This document shows positions 37,455-46,292 of a stretch of DNA of 64,000 bases, piece after piece. The stretch is from Mycobacterium sp. 852002-51163_SCH5372311 (GTDB lineage Bacteria > Actinomycetota > Actinomycetes > Mycobacteriales > Mycobacteriaceae). Every line of letters starts with the position of its first letter. Within the stretch, counting starts at the first letter, position 1. Location of the stretch: positions 1 through 64,000 of the forward strand of contig NZ_LZIJ01000109.1 in NCBI RefSeq assembly GCF_001667115.1, in the 5' to 3' direction. The notes under the pieces were generated by a model, which was given only the letters and a program-made list of their open reading frames with translations, was not told the DNA's origin and made no database searches. The translations under genes were made by a program, and so were the position numbers.

Positions 37455-38669
37455 ATGGTGAGACCCGAACGCCGGACCAAAGGCGACATCGTGGCCGCCG
37501 CGACGATCGCGCTGGTGGTCGCGGTGGTCGCGGCGCTGATCTGGTGGACCAGCGACGCCCGGGCCACCGTGAGCCGGCCGGCAGCTTCGCCGGCGCCCAA
37601 TCCCACTCCGGCCAAATACGTGCCGACCGAGCTGAAGCAGCTGTGGAGCGCCGCGAGCCCGGCCACCACGGCACCGGTCGTGGTCGGTGGGTCGGTGACC
37701 ACCGGCGATGGGCGACAGGTGCAAGGGCACGACCCCGCCACGGGTGAAACGCGCTGGAGCTACTCCCGCGACACCGACCTGTGCGGGCTGTCCTGGGTCT
37801 ATCACTTCGCCGTCGCGGTCTATCGCGACGACCGCGGTTGCGGGCAGGTCAGCACCATCGACGGAGCCACGGGTCGTCGCGGACCCGCGCGGAGCAGTTA
37901 TGCCGATCCGGCGGTGCGCCTGTCCGCCGACGGCACGACCGTCTTGTCGGCGGGCCAGACCCGCCTGGAGCTGTGGCGCTCCGACATGGTCCGGATGCTG
38001 GTCTACGGCGAGACCGACGCCCGGGTGAAACCGTCGGCGCGAGGCCTGCATTCGGGCTGCCGGCTGGAGTCGGCAGCGGCCAGCTCGTCTGCGGTATCGG
38101 TGCTGGAAGCCTGCACGAACCAGGCCGATCTGCGACTCGTGCTGTTGCGGCCGGGCAAAGACGACGACGAACCCCAGCAACACCTTGTTACCGAACCCGG
38201 GATCCGGCCCGGCTCGGGTGCTCGCGTGCTGGCCGTCTCGGATACCAACACGGCCGTGTATCTGCCCTTGCCCCAACCCAGGGTCGACATCATCGACGAG
38301 ACGGGCGCGACGGTGGCGAGCACGCTGCTGCCCAAGCCCCCGTCGAGTTCGGCTGTCGCCTCGCCAGCCGGAAACCTGGTGACCTGGTGGACCGGTGATT
38401 CCCTGATGGTCTTCGAAACGGGCAAGCTGAGTCTTCGCTACACGATCGCCTCCGGCGAGACGGCCACGCCCCTGGGCCCGGGTGCGATGATGGCGGGCCA
38501 GCTGCTGGTGCCCATCACGGGCGGCCTCGGGATTTATGACCCGCTCAGCGGCGAGAACACCAGCTTCATCCCGGTGAGCCGGCAGCCGAGCACTTCAGCG
38601 GTCGTCCCTGCCGTTTCGGGCTCCAGGGTCTTCGAGCAGCGCGGCGACACCGTGGTGGCGCTGGGTTAG
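37455..38669 (+). CDS. Membrane-anchored beta-propeller-like protein, unknown function (Rv3212 type)
   Basis: 404 residues. One N-terminal membrane helix (IVAAATIALVVAVVAALIWW, 12-31), then an extracytoplasmic domain with recurring strand-turn units (VQGHDPATGETRWSYSRDTDLCG, QVSTIDGATGRRG, VRLSADGTTVLSAGQTRLELW, GGLGIYDPLSGENTSF) that suggest a PQQ/WD40-like propeller. Four Cys may form disulfides. It follows rhlE after 13 bases, so they form an operon. Confidence 0.85.
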   Translation: MVRPERRTKGDIVAAATIALVVAVVAALIWWTSDARATVSRPAASPAPNPTPAKYVPTELKQLWSAASPATTAPVVVGGSVTTGDGRQVQGHDPATGETRWSYSRDTDLCGLSWVYHFAVAVYRDDRGCGQVSTIDGATGRRGPARSSYADPAVRLSADGTTVLSAGQTRLELWRSDMVRMLVYGETDARVKPSARGLHSGCRLESAAASSSAVSVLEACTNQADLRLVLLRPGKDDDEPQQHLVTEPGIRPGSGARVLAVSDTNTAVYLPLPQPRVDIIDETGATVASTLLPKPPSSSAVASPAGNLVTWWTGDSLMVFETGKLSLRYTIASGETATPLGPGAMMAGQLLVPITGGLGIYDPLSGENTSFIPVSRQPSTSAVVPAVSGSRVFEQRGDTVVALG

Positions 38670-38701
38670 TTGCCGGCGCTATCAGCCCGCGCAACCGAGC
38701 G

Positions 38702-39499
38702 CTAAACCTCGACCGCGAAACTGGGCAGCGGCTTTCCGGTCTTCCAGTGCTTCAGCAGCGCCTCGGCCAGCTCGCGATAGGCAACGGCTCCTTTGTTCTT
38801 GCGCCCGGCCATCACCGACGAGCCCGACGCGCTGGCCTCGGCGAAGCGGACCGTGCGCGGGATCGGCGGAGCCAGCACCGGCAGGTCGTAGCGGTCTGCG
38901 ACGTCGACCAGCACGTCGCGGGTGTGCGTGGTTCGCGAGTCGTACAGCGTCGGCAACGCGCCCAGCAACCGCAGGTCCGGGTTGGTGATCTGCTGGACAT
39001 CGGCAACCGTGCGCAGAAACTGGCCGACACCGCGGTGGGCCAGCGTCTCGCATTGCAGCGGCACGATGACCTCGTCGGCAGCCGTCAAGCCGTTGAGCGT
39101 GAGCACCCCCAGCGAGGGCGGGCAATCCACGACGACGACGTCGAAGTCGGAGAGTTTGGCCAGCGCACGCTTGAGCGCGTACTCGCGGCCGGCCCGCATG
39201 AGCAGCATCGCCTCGGCGCCCGCCAGGTCGATGTTCGCCGGCAGCAGGGTCATTCCCTCGCTGGTGGTGACCAGCGCGGCGTTCGGCTCGACCTCACCGA
39301 GGAGTACCTCGTGCACGGACACCGGCAGCTTGTCCGGGTCTTGGCCAAGCGAGAAGGTCAAACAGCCCTGCGGGTCCAGATCTACAATCAGCACGCGCTT
39401 TCCGAGATCCGCCATTGCCGCACCCAGCGAGGCGACCGTCGTCGTCTTGGCTACGCCACCCTTCTGGTTTGCCACAGCCAATACCCGCGTTTTAGTCAA
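38702..39499 (-). CDS. ParA/Soj-family ATPase
   Basis: 265 residues from TTG at 39499, chosen because GGAGGAG sits nine bases upstream. Deviant Walker A KGGVAKTTTVASLGAAM (KGGxxKT), switch I region DLDPQGCLTFSLG and Walker B VVVDCPPSLGVLTLNGL mark the ParA/MinD family. No ParB partner is adjacent and it is not at the chromosomal origin, so a chromosome-positioning or polar-localisation role (orphan ParA) is likely. Convergent with the propeller-like gene. Confidence 0.92.
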   Translation of the reverse strand: MTKTRVLAVANQKGGVAKTTTVASLGAAMADLGKRVLIVDLDPQGCLTFSLGQDPDKLPVSVHEVLLGEVEPNAALVTTSEGMTLLPANIDLAGAEAMLLMRAGREYALKRALAKLSDFDVVVVDCPPSLGVLTLNGLTAADEVIVPLQCETLAHRGVGQFLRTVADVQQITNPDLRLLGALPTLYDSRTTHTRDVLVDVADRYDLPVLAPPIPRTVRFAEASASGSSVMAGRKNKGAVAYRELAEALLKHWKTGKPLPSFAVEV

Positions 39500-39622
39500 A
39501 GCGCCGCTCCTCCTTATTGCTGCGCGGTCACTCTGCCCATCCTGGCACGTCCTTTGCCCGAAGCTTCGGACGGTGGCTCCCGCAACGGTCCTGGCATGTC
39601 GGGTCCGGCAGAATCGGTCGGC

Positions 39623-40225
39623 ATGGGCTTGAAAAAAGGGGTGGAAGACCACCGACTGGTGCTGCTCCGCCACGGCGAGACCGAGTGGTCGAAATCGGGC
39701 CAGCACACCGGGAGTACCGAGCTCGAGTTGACCGACGCCGGCCGAGACCAGGCGGAGCTGGCCGGCCACGCCCTGGGCGACCTCGAACTCACCGAACCGC
39801 TGGTGATCAGCAGCCCACGACAACGCGCCCTGGTTACCGCAGAATTGGCCGGCCTTAAAGTCGACGAGGTTTCTCCGCTACTCGCTGAATGGGATTACGG
39901 TTCCTACGAGGGACTGACCACCGAGCAAATCCGTGAATCCGAACCTGATTGGCTGGTATGGACCCATGGGTGCCCGGACGGAGAAAGCGTCCAGCAGGTC
40001 AGCGATCGCGCCGATCGGGCCGTGGCGATGGCGCTTGAGCACATGGCAACGCGCGACGTGGTTTTCGTCGGCCACAGCCATTTCTCCCGGTCGGTGATCA
40101 CCCGCTGGGTCGAGCTTCCGCTGGTGGAGGGCAGCCGATTCGGAATGCCAACCGCGTCGGTCGCGGTCTGCGGCTTCGAGCACGGGGTGCGCCAGCTGGT
40201 CGCACTGGGATTGACGGGACAGTGA
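39623..40225 (+). CDS. gpm2: Histidine-phosphatase-superfamily acid phosphatase (Gpm2/Rv3214 type)
   Basis: 200 residues. The phosphohistidine motif LRHGETEWS, WDYGSYEGLTTEQIRESEPDWLVWTHGCPDGES and the second catalytic His in FVGHSHFSRSV define the family. Although named as a phosphoglycerate mutase, the M. tuberculosis orthologue was shown to be a broad-specificity acid phosphatase. ATG at 39623; an in-frame ATG at 39596 is possible. It precedes entC by 28 bases in the same direction. Confidence 0.92.
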   Translation: MGLKKGVEDHRLVLLRHGETEWSKSGQHTGSTELELTDAGRDQAELAGHALGDLELTEPLVISSPRQRALVTAELAGLKVDEVSPLLAEWDYGSYEGLTTEQIRESEPDWLVWTHGCPDGESVQQVSDRADRAVAMALEHMATRDVVFVGHSHFSRSVITRWVELPLVEGSRFGMPTASVAVCGFEHGVRQLVALGLTGQ

Positions 40226-40253
40226 CAGCGCGCGTCAAGCAGCCGGGCAATCC

Positions 40254-41366
40254 ATGAGCAATCCCGAACCGCCGTTCGCGCTATGCGGGCCGGCGGGGAC
40301 CGTGGTTGCCGACGGCGTGCGGGCACAGTACCGCGACGTGGCCGCCGCGCAAGCGGCCCTGCGCTCGGGAGAGGCCCCAATAGTGTTGGGCGCGTTGCCT
40401 TTCGACGTGAGCAGGCCCGTCGCACTGCTGGCGCCGGAGGCCGTGCGGCGCACCGACGCGCTGCCCGACTGGCCGACGGGACCGCTGCCCTCGGTGCGGG
40501 TCACGGCAAAGTTGCCCGCGCCCGACGCCCACCGCGAGCGGATCAGCCGGGCCCGGGATCAGCTCGCGGCACCTGACAATCCCCTGCGACCCTTGCGCAA
40601 GGTAGTGCTGGCCCGCGCGCTGCAACTCGGTGCCGACGAAGCGTTGGACGCTCGCGTCATCCTGCGCCGTCTGGTCGAGGCCGACCCGACCGCATACGGT
40701 TACCTCGTCGACCTCACTCCCGCGGGCGACGGCTACGTAGGCGCGGCGCTGGTGGGCGCCAGCCCAGAACTTCTGGTCGCTCGCTCCGGCAATCGCGTTG
40801 TGTGCCAACCGTTTGCCGGTTCGGCCCCACGTGCCGCCGACCCGGACGTCGACGCCGCCCACGGTGCGGCGCTGGCCGCCTCCGCCAAGGACCGGCACGA
40901 GCACCAACTCGTCATCGACGCCATGCGCGCCGCACTGGAACCGCTGTGCGACGACCTGACCATCGCGCCCCAGCCGCAACTTAGCCGCACCGCGGTGCTC
41001 TGGCACCTGTGCACGCCGATCAGCGGCCGGCTGCGCGACTCCTCAACCACCGCAATCGATCTGGCGCTGGCGCTGCATCCCACCCCGGCGGTCGGAGGAG
41101 TGCCGACCAAGCCCGCAGCAGAACTCATCCGCGAGCTGGAAGGGGACCGCGGCTTCTACGCCGGCGCGGTGGGCTGGTGCGATGCCCGGGGCGACGGTCG
41201 CTGGGTGGTGTCCATCCGGTGCGCGCAGCTGTCGCCCGACCGGCGCACCGCGCTGGCGCACGCCGGCGGAGGAATTGTCGCCGAGTCCAACCCTGATGAC
41301 GAAGTCGAAGAAACCACAATGAAATTCGCCACGGTACTCAACGCACTTGGAGTTGCGCATGGTTGA
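40254..41366 (+). CDS. entC: EntC, isochorismate synthase
   Basis: 370 residues of the chorismate-utilising family. KVVLARALQLGADEALDARVILRRLVEADPTAYGYLVDL, CQPFAGSAPR, ALHPTPAVGGVPTKPA, FYAGAVGWCDARGDGRWVVSIRCAQL and GGGIVAESNPDDEVEET contain the conserved glutamate and metal-ligand segments. It isomerises chorismate to isochorismate, feeding menaquinone or salicylate-type siderophore synthesis. Overlaps the start of the acetyltransferase gene by eight bases. Confidence 0.93.
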   Translation: MSNPEPPFALCGPAGTVVADGVRAQYRDVAAAQAALRSGEAPIVLGALPFDVSRPVALLAPEAVRRTDALPDWPTGPLPSVRVTAKLPAPDAHRERISRARDQLAAPDNPLRPLRKVVLARALQLGADEALDARVILRRLVEADPTAYGYLVDLTPAGDGYVGAALVGASPELLVARSGNRVVCQPFAGSAPRAADPDVDAAHGAALAASAKDRHEHQLVIDAMRAALEPLCDDLTIAPQPQLSRTAVLWHLCTPISGRLRDSSTTAIDLALALHPTPAVGGVPTKPAAELIRELEGDRGFYAGAVGWCDARGDGRWVVSIRCAQLSPDRRTALAHAGGGIVAESNPDDEVEETTMKFATVLNALGVAHG

Positions 41367-41841
41367 GTTCATCCGCCGCGCCACCCCGAGGGACGCCGCA
41401 GACATTGCCGACATGATCCACGGATTGGCCGAGTTCGAGCGCGCCCCGGATCAATGTACGGTCACCGAAACGCAGATCGCCACAGCACTATTCGGTGAGT
41501 TACCGACAGTGCACGGCCACGTCGCGGTGGTAGACGGCGAAACCGCCGCGATGGCGCTGTGGTTCCTCAGCTTCTCCACCTGGGACGGTGTGGCGGGGAT
41601 CTATCTGGAAGATCTGTTCGTACGGCCAGAGTTTCGCCGCCGCGGGCTGGCTCGCGCGCTGCTGTCGGAGTTGGCGCGCGAATGCCAAGACCACGGCTAC
41701 ACGCGGTTGTCGTGGGCGGTGCTGAACTGGAACTCCGACGCCATCGCGCTGTACGACCGAGTCGGGGCAGTGCCGCAGCGGGAGTGGACCACCTATCGGC
41801 TGTCCGGCTCGGGCTTGGCCGAGCTGGCGCGATCCCGCTGA
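41359..41841 (+). CDS. GNAT-family N-acetyltransferase (Rv3216 type)
   Basis: 160 residues from ATG at 41359. YLEDLFVRPEFRRRGLARALLSELARECQDHGYTRLSWAVLNWNSDAIALYDRVGA holds the acetyl-CoA-binding RRRGLA loop and the spermidine/diamine acetyltransferase-like C-terminal pattern (WAVLNWN..AIALYDRVGA). Substrate unknown, perhaps a polyamine or thialysine. Coupled to entC by overlap; its last 49 bases overlap the 3' end of the convergent membrane-protein gene. Confidence 0.9.
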   Translation: MVEFIRRATPRDAADIADMIHGLAEFERAPDQCTVTETQIATALFGELPTVHGHVAVVDGETAAMALWFLSFSTWDGVAGIYLEDLFVRPEFRRRGLARALLSELARECQDHGYTRLSWAVLNWNSDAIALYDRVGAVPQREWTTYRLSGSGLAELARSR

Positions 41842-42236
41842 TAGCCGCCCGCCGCCCAGCGCACAGCCGCCGGACTGAACAGCAAGACCAGCGCGCTCAG
41901 CGCTATCAACGCCAGCGCAATCCCGAAGGCGAGCCGGTGTGAGCCCACCGCGAGGTACCACGCAATCGGCAGCAGCAGCAACTGGGTGAACACACCCAGG
42001 CCACGGCCCCAGCGCTTACCGTTCATCAGGGCCCAGCCGGCAGCCAGCACGGCGCCGCCGATCAGCGCGAACCAGATCGCGGTTCCCATCCCGTTGACCA
42101 CTCGCTGGTCGGCTCCGGCGAGCCCGCGGACCACCAGCACCGCGGCCACCACCAATGCGGCCACCCCCTGCAGCCCGACGATCACACCGGCGCCACGCAC
42201 GGCACGCGGGGCCGGATCACGGCCTGGATTCGTCAC
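41793..42236 (-). CDS. Small four-helix membrane protein (Rv3217c type)
   Basis: 147 residues from GTG at 42236. Four membrane segments: GVIVGLQGVAALVVAAVLVV, AIWFALIGGAVLAAGWAL, GVFTQLLLLPIAWYLAV and LAFGIALALIALSALVLLF. Short cytoplasmic tail rich in Arg. Function unknown. The 49-base convergent overlap with the acetyltransferase gene means both proteins' C-termini are constrained by the same DNA. Confidence 0.85.
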   Translation of the reverse strand: MTNPGRDPAPRAVRGAGVIVGLQGVAALVVAAVLVVRGLAGADQRVVNGMGTAIWFALIGGAVLAAGWALMNGKRWGRGLGVFTQLLLLPIAWYLAVGSHRLAFGIALALIALSALVLLFSPAAVRWAAGGYQRDRASSAKPEPDSR

Positions 42237-42306
42237 GACGCCAGCGTAGTCACGCTTGGCGGCTGGTCAGCGGACCTCTCACGGACAAGCCTTAAGCTCG
42301 TGCATC

Positions 42307-43272
42307 ATGCGCGCCGTGCTGATCGTCAACCCCGCTGCCACGTCCACCACACCGGCCGCCCGTGACCTGCTGGCAAGCGCGCTCAAGAGCCGCCTCGAGC
42401 TCACCGTCGAGCACACCACCCATCCAGGTCACGGGGCTGAACTCGCTCACACCGCCGCCGAGAACGGAGTCGACCTGGTGGTCGTGCACGGCGGCGACGG
42501 AACGATCAGCCGAGTGGTCAACGGCTTGCTCGGTCGCCCCGGGAGCACACCGAGAGAAGCCCTGCCGGCGGTCGCGGTGGTGCCGGGCGGCTCGGCGAAT
42601 GTGCTGACCAGAGCGCTGGGCCTGTCCCGGGACCCGGTTGCCGCCACCAACCAGCTGATCCAGCTGCTCGACGACTACCGGCGTCATCGGACCTGGCGCC
42701 GGATCAGCCTGATCGATTGCGGCGAGACCTGGGCCGTCATCAATGCGGGGATGGGCGTCGACGCGGAAGTGGTCGCCGGCGTGGAAGCCCAACGCAGCAA
42801 GGGCGCCAAGGTGACCCCGTTGCGCTATTGGCGAGTGGCGGTGCCTGTCGCAGTCGGCTTCAGCCGCCGCGAACCAACTCTCACGCTGGAATTGCCGGAC
42901 CGCGAGGCCATTCCGGGCGTGCACTTCGCCTGGGTGTCCAACACCACGCCGTGGACGTACAGCAACGAGCGGCCGATGGTGACCAATCCCGACTGCAGCT
43001 TCGAAACGGGTCTCGGTGTGTTCGCGCTCACCAGTATGAAGATTTTCCCCACGCTGCGATTAGTGCGCCAGATGCTCTCGAAACGCCCCAACCCGCAGGC
43101 TAAGCAACTCATCCGCGACGACGACACGGCTTGGCTGCGCGTCACCACCAACGGCGAACCGGCCGCCACCCAGTTCGACGGGGAGTACCTCGGGATGCGC
43201 GAAAGCATGACGTTCCGAACGGTTCCCGACGCGCTGGCGGTGGTCGCCCCGCCTGCCAAAAAGCCGTCCTGA
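42307..43272 (+). CDS. Diacylglycerol kinase-family lipid kinase (Rv3218 type)
   Basis: 321 residues from ATG at 42307. MRAVLIVNPAATST starts the catalytic domain; the nucleotide/lipid-kinase motif is VVVHGGDGTISRVVNGLLG and VVPGGSANVLTRALGL follows. The C-terminal domain (EYLGMRESMTFRTVPDAL) is the usual beta-sandwich. Members phosphorylate diacylglycerol or related lipids. Monocistronic, upstream of the whiB1 regulatory region. Confidence 0.9.
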   Translation: MRAVLIVNPAATSTTPAARDLLASALKSRLELTVEHTTHPGHGAELAHTAAENGVDLVVVHGGDGTISRVVNGLLGRPGSTPREALPAVAVVPGGSANVLTRALGLSRDPVAATNQLIQLLDDYRRHRTWRRISLIDCGETWAVINAGMGVDAEVVAGVEAQRSKGAKVTPLRYWRVAVPVAVGFSRREPTLTLELPDREAIPGVHFAWVSNTTPWTYSNERPMVTNPDCSFETGLGVFALTSMKIFPTLRLVRQMLSKRPNPQAKQLIRDDDTAWLRVTTNGEPAATQFDGEYLGMRESMTFRTVPDALAVVAPPAKKPS

Positions 43273-43375
43273 ACTGCAGGGACTAGCCGGTGACACAAAA
43301 GTGAGACGAAAATCTCTAGGGAAGTGGCCCGCAGTGTAGTACAACGGTGTAAGGGCTTTGGTAAGAGTTCGTCAA

Positions 43376-43412
43376 AGTGAGATAGCCCACGAGCTAACTG
43401 ACGCTATTGACA
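43376..43412 (+). promoter_or_regulatory. Two CRP-like operator sites upstream of whiB1
   Basis: AGTGAGATAGCCCACG (43376-43391) and ACTGACGCTATTGACA (43397-43412) fit the NGTGANNNNNNNCACN-type cAMP-CRP consensus and their centres are 21 bases apart. In M. tuberculosis, tandem CRP (Rv3676) sites 21 bases apart control whiB1, one activating and one repressing. The first site is the better match. Given that spacing, transcription would start near 43442. Confidence 0.75.
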
Positions 43413-43551
43413 TCTCTTGAGCCTGTGAAACGATCAAAAGGTTGCATGCAGAAATTTTGTAGGGGTACGGATACCTTTCTTGTGCACGCGCTAACTGCGG
43501 AACAAAAATGGCCGTGCGCCTTGCTGCGCACTCAGTGAGGAGTAAGTACTT

Positions 43552-43806
43552 ATGGATTGGCGCCACAAGGCGGTCTGTCGCGACGAAGATCCCGAGCTGT
43601 TTTTCCCGGTAGGGAACAGCGGCCCGGCACTCGCGCAGATCGCTGACGCGAAACTGGTCTGCAATCGGTGCCCGGTGACCACGGAATGCCTCGCCTGGGC
43701 TCTGAACACAGGCCAGGACTCGGGCGTATGGGGCGGCATGAGCGAAGACGAGCGGCGCGCACTCAAGCGTCGCAGCGCCCGGACGAAGGCCCGTAGCGGA
43801 GTCTGA
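43552..43806 (+). CDS. whiB1: WhiB1, nitric-oxide-responsive Fe-S transcription factor
   Basis: 84 residues. Cluster cysteines at 9, 37, 40 and 46, then GVWGGMSEDERRALKRR with the basic DNA-binding tail. WhiB1 is essential in M. tuberculosis, binds sigma A through its [4Fe-4S] cluster and becomes a DNA-binding repressor of its own promoter after nitric oxide damage. GAGGAG lies ten bases upstream of the ATG. The upstream 279 bases are regulatory and gene-free. Confidence 0.98.
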   Translation: MDWRHKAVCRDEDPELFFPVGNSGPALAQIADAKLVCNRCPVTTECLAWALNTGQDSGVWGGMSEDERRALKRRSARTKARSGV

Positions 43807-43820
43807 CGCAGTTTCCGACA

Positions 43821-43850
43821 GTGCGGCCTCGACAAACGTCGGGGCCGCAC
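43821..43850. terminator. Terminator between convergent whiB1 and pdtaS
   Basis: GTGCGGCCTCGAC pairs with GTCGGGGCCGCAC (13 bp with one G-T pair, 4-base loop), followed by TGTTG on the + strand. It sits 14 bases after the whiB1 stop and 16 bases before the pdtaS stop. Confidence 0.8.
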
Positions 43851-43865
43851 TGTTGCGTGCCGGTA

Positions 43866-45368
43866 TTACAGCAGCAACCGGGCCCGCCGGCCGATCGGCA
43901 CCCGGAGCACCACGTCGGTGCCCTTCCCGGCGCCCTCGTGCATGCTCAACGTGCCGTCCAGCTCGGCGGACACCAGGGTCCGCACGATCTGCAGGCCGAG
44001 GCTGTCCGACTTTTCCAGGCTGAATCCCTCCGGCAGGCCGCGCCCGTCGTCGTGAACCACGACATCCAGCCAGCGTGCCGAGCGCTCAGCGCGGATCGTC
44101 ACGGCCCCCCCGGAGGCCGCCGGATCGAAGGCGTGCTCGATAGCGTTCTGCACGAGTTCGGTGATCACCATGATCAGCGCCGTGGCACGGTCGGAGTCCA
44201 GGACACCGAGATCACCGACGCGGTTGATCCGGATCGGCCTGTCCACCGACGCCACATCGTTCATGATCGGCAGAATCCGATCGATGACCTCGTCGAGGTT
44301 GACCTGCTCGTCGACTGACATCGACAGCGCGTCATGGACCAGGGCGATCGACGAGACCCGGCGTACCGATTCGATCAGCGCCTCGCGCCCCTCTGCATTG
44401 GCTGTACGACGGGCCTGCAGGCGCAACAGCGCCGCCACCGTTTGCAGGTTGTTTTTCACCCGATGGTGAATTTCGCGAATGGTGGCGTCCTTCGATATCA
44501 GCGCGCGGTCGCGCCGTTTCACCTCGGTGACGTCGCGGATCAGTATCGCGGCACCTGCGCTGGCGCGGTTGACCACCAGCGGCACGGTGCGTAGCAGGAC
44601 CGTGGCACCCCCGGCGTCGACTTCCATCCGCATGCTCGTCCCGCCGGCCAGCAAGTCGAGCACATGCTCGGCCACCTCTTGCGCCTCAAAGGGGTCCGAG
44701 ATGAGCGGGCGTGTCACCTCGATGAAGTTGTGACCTTCCAACTCGCTGACCAGACCCATCCGGTGATAGGCCGACAGTGCGTTGGGACTGGCGTAGGCGA
44801 CGACGCCGTTGACGTCCAGGCGGATGAAGCCGTCGCCGGCACGCGGGGTGGAACGCGACATGGCCACGTCTCCGACGTCGGGAAACGTGCCGTCGCCCAG
44901 CATGTGCAAAAGGTCGGTGGCGCACTCCTGGTAGGCGGTTTCCAGGTGGCCGGACGAGCGCTCGACCGCCACGTCGGTTTGGTGGCGGGTCAGCACCGCC
45001 ACCACCTGGTCGCCATACCGTACCGGGGAGGCCTCGACGTTAGGCCCGGGCAGTTGCCACGAATGCGGTTGCACCGCATCGTTTTCCCGCTCCGAAGTAC
45101 CAGAAGCGAAGGTAGCGGCGACGAGCGGCAACCGATCGGCAGCGACGACGCTGCCCACGGCATCGGTCTGCAGAACTGTGGGCGCGGTGTTCGGCCGGCA
45201 TTGCGCCACACATACCAGCACGCCGTCGTCGCGGCGCACCCACATCAGGTAGTCGGCGAAGGACAGGTCGGCTAGCAGCTGCCACTCCCCCACCACCGCA
45301 TGCAGGTGGTCGACCGCATTGCCGGGCAGCACCGTGTGTTCGGCAAGCAGATCACCGAGAGTGGACAT
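43866..45368 (-). CDS. pdtaS: PdtaS, HisKA_2-family sensor histidine kinase
   Basis: 500 residues: GAF-like domain (about 1-150), PAS domain (about 175-285, RLDVNGVVAYASPNALSAY), then the HWE/HisKA_2 phosphoacceptor EIHHRVKNNLQTVAALLRLQ (His near 302) and HATPase ELVQNAIEHAFDPAASGG...DDGRGLPEGFSL. No membrane segment, so it is cytosolic. With its partner PdtaR (not in this window) it controls translation-level antitermination; in M. tuberculosis it senses copper and nitric oxide. Confidence 0.95.
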   Translation of the reverse strand: MSTLGDLLAEHTVLPGNAVDHLHAVVGEWQLLADLSFADYLMWVRRDDGVLVCVAQCRPNTAPTVLQTDAVGSVVAADRLPLVAATFASGTSERENDAVQPHSWQLPGPNVEASPVRYGDQVVAVLTRHQTDVAVERSSGHLETAYQECATDLLHMLGDGTFPDVGDVAMSRSTPRAGDGFIRLDVNGVVAYASPNALSAYHRMGLVSELEGHNFIEVTRPLISDPFEAQEVAEHVLDLLAGGTSMRMEVDAGGATVLLRTVPLVVNRASAGAAILIRDVTEVKRRDRALISKDATIREIHHRVKNNLQTVAALLRLQARRTANAEGREALIESVRRVSSIALVHDALSMSVDEQVNLDEVIDRILPIMNDVASVDRPIRINRVGDLGVLDSDRATALIMVITELVQNAIEHAFDPAASGGAVTIRAERSARWLDVVVHDDGRGLPEGFSLEKSDSLGLQIVRTLVSAELDGTLSMHEGAGKGTDVVLRVPIGRRARLLL

Positions 45369-45426
45369 GACGCTCCCCCGCGTGCTCCCGGATGACCCCG
45401 GCCTGCGTATCTGTCGAGTCCAACGG

Positions 45427-45642
45427 CTAGCTGATCACAGCGATGAGGTCGCCGGCCTGGATGACGTCGCCGACCGACACACTGACCTTGCTGACGGTGC
45501 CGCCGACTTCGGCCAGCACGGGGATCTCCATCTTCATCGACTCCAGCAGCACGACGGTGTCGCCTTTGCCGATCTGGTCGCCCTCCCGGACAACGACTTC
45601 GAGCACGCTGGCCACGATCTCGGCGCGAACATCCTCGGCCAT
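45427..45642 (-). CDS. Biotinyl/lipoyl-domain protein (TB7.3 type)
   Basis: 71 residues. The whole protein is one biotinyl domain with attachment Lys in ESMKMEIPV at about residue 37, GDQIGKGDTVVLLESMKMEIPVLAEVGGTVSKVSVSVGDVIQAGDLIAVIS. From memory the M. tuberculosis orthologue Rv3221c is a biotinylated carrier protein. No carboxylase subunit is nearby; the partner is unknown. It follows no gene closely, between pdtaS (downstream) and bL37 (divergent). Confidence 0.95.
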   Translation of the reverse strand: MAEDVRAEIVASVLEVVVREGDQIGKGDTVVLLESMKMEIPVLAEVGGTVSKVSVSVGDVIQAGDLIAVIS

Positions 45643-45843
45643 CTTCACCCCACTTGTTTCGGCCATTCCGCATGCTGACTGCTGGTCTCTCAGGCTCATG
45701 TATATCGAACCACAAGACGGTCCAGAACAGCGGCGCGCAGGCTACCGACGTGGCGTGACAGGGCGCATGGGACACTGTTGGGTAACCGGGCGGACCTCAA
45801 CACACTTATGGCCGCCCCGCATTCGAATAAACGGAGGTTACCC

Positions 45844-45918
45844 ATGGCCAAGCGTGGCCGTAAGAAGCGCGACCGGAAGTACAGCAAAGCCAACCACGGC
45901 AAGCGCCCGAACTCGTAG
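45844..45918 (+). CDS. Ribosomal protein bL37 (24 residues)
   Basis: Begins MAKRGRKKRDRKYSKAN and ends GKRPNS: eleven Lys/Arg in 24 residues. It matches the tiny 50S protein found in the mycobacterial ribosome structure. ATG at 45844 has a strong GGAGG seven bases upstream and a perfect terminator follows 17 bases after the stop, so it is its own transcription unit. Too short for most gene-finders. Confidence 0.95.
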   Translation: MAKRGRKKRDRKYSKANHGKRPNS

Positions 45919-45935
45919 CCGCACCGAACGCAGTA

Positions 45936-45962
45936 GCCCCTGATTCGTGCCGAATCAGGGGC
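45936..45962. terminator. Rho-independent terminator after bL37
   Basis: GCCCCTGATTCG-TGC-CGAATCAGGGGC is a perfect 12-bp stem with a three-base loop followed by CTTT on the + strand. It separates bL37 from the convergent rshA, 15 bases away, and may serve both. Confidence 0.93.
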
Positions 45963-45977
45963 CTTTCGCGTCAGCTC

Positions 45978-46292
45978 TCAGGACCCGCCGCGGATGATGG
46001 TGGTTCGGCGGATCTCCAGCCGCAGGCGTTCCCGCAACCCCTCGGGGGCTTTGTCGCCTCTGCATTTGGTCGCGATCAGCGCCTTGATCCGCTCCTCGAG
46101 CCCGTAATGCTTCAAGCATCCGGGGCATGCCTCGAGGTGCCGGCGCAGCTTCTCCCGGGACTCCGGGGTGCATTCACCGTCCAGCAGGGTCCATACCTCG
46201 GCGATTACTTCCGCACAACCGAGCCCACCGTGCGAGTCGTCGACAGCGCTGACGTCGGCGCAGGGGTCGACTGGGCCGGGCGTATCACTCAT
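45978..46292 (-). CDS. rshA: RshA, zinc-binding anti-sigma factor of SigH
   Basis: 104 residues. The ZAS motif is HLEACPGC (His52, Cys56, Cys59), the thiol-disulfide switch that releases SigH under oxidative or heat stress. Its ATG overlaps the sigH stop (ATGA, 46289-46292), giving coupled synthesis of sigma and anti-sigma. [16 protein letters not shown] at the C-terminus carries a further Cys. Confidence 0.95.
   Translation of the reverse strand: MSDTPGPVDPCADVSAVDDSHGGLGCAEVIAEVWTLLDGECTPESREKLRRHLEACPGCLKHYGLEERIKALIATKCRGDKAPEGLRERLRLEIRRTTIIRGGS

Noticed and set aside
36305..37741. 478-codon minus-strand frame opposite rhlE
   Set aside because: Codon-position shadow of a GC-rich gene; rhlE has all DEAD-box motifs.
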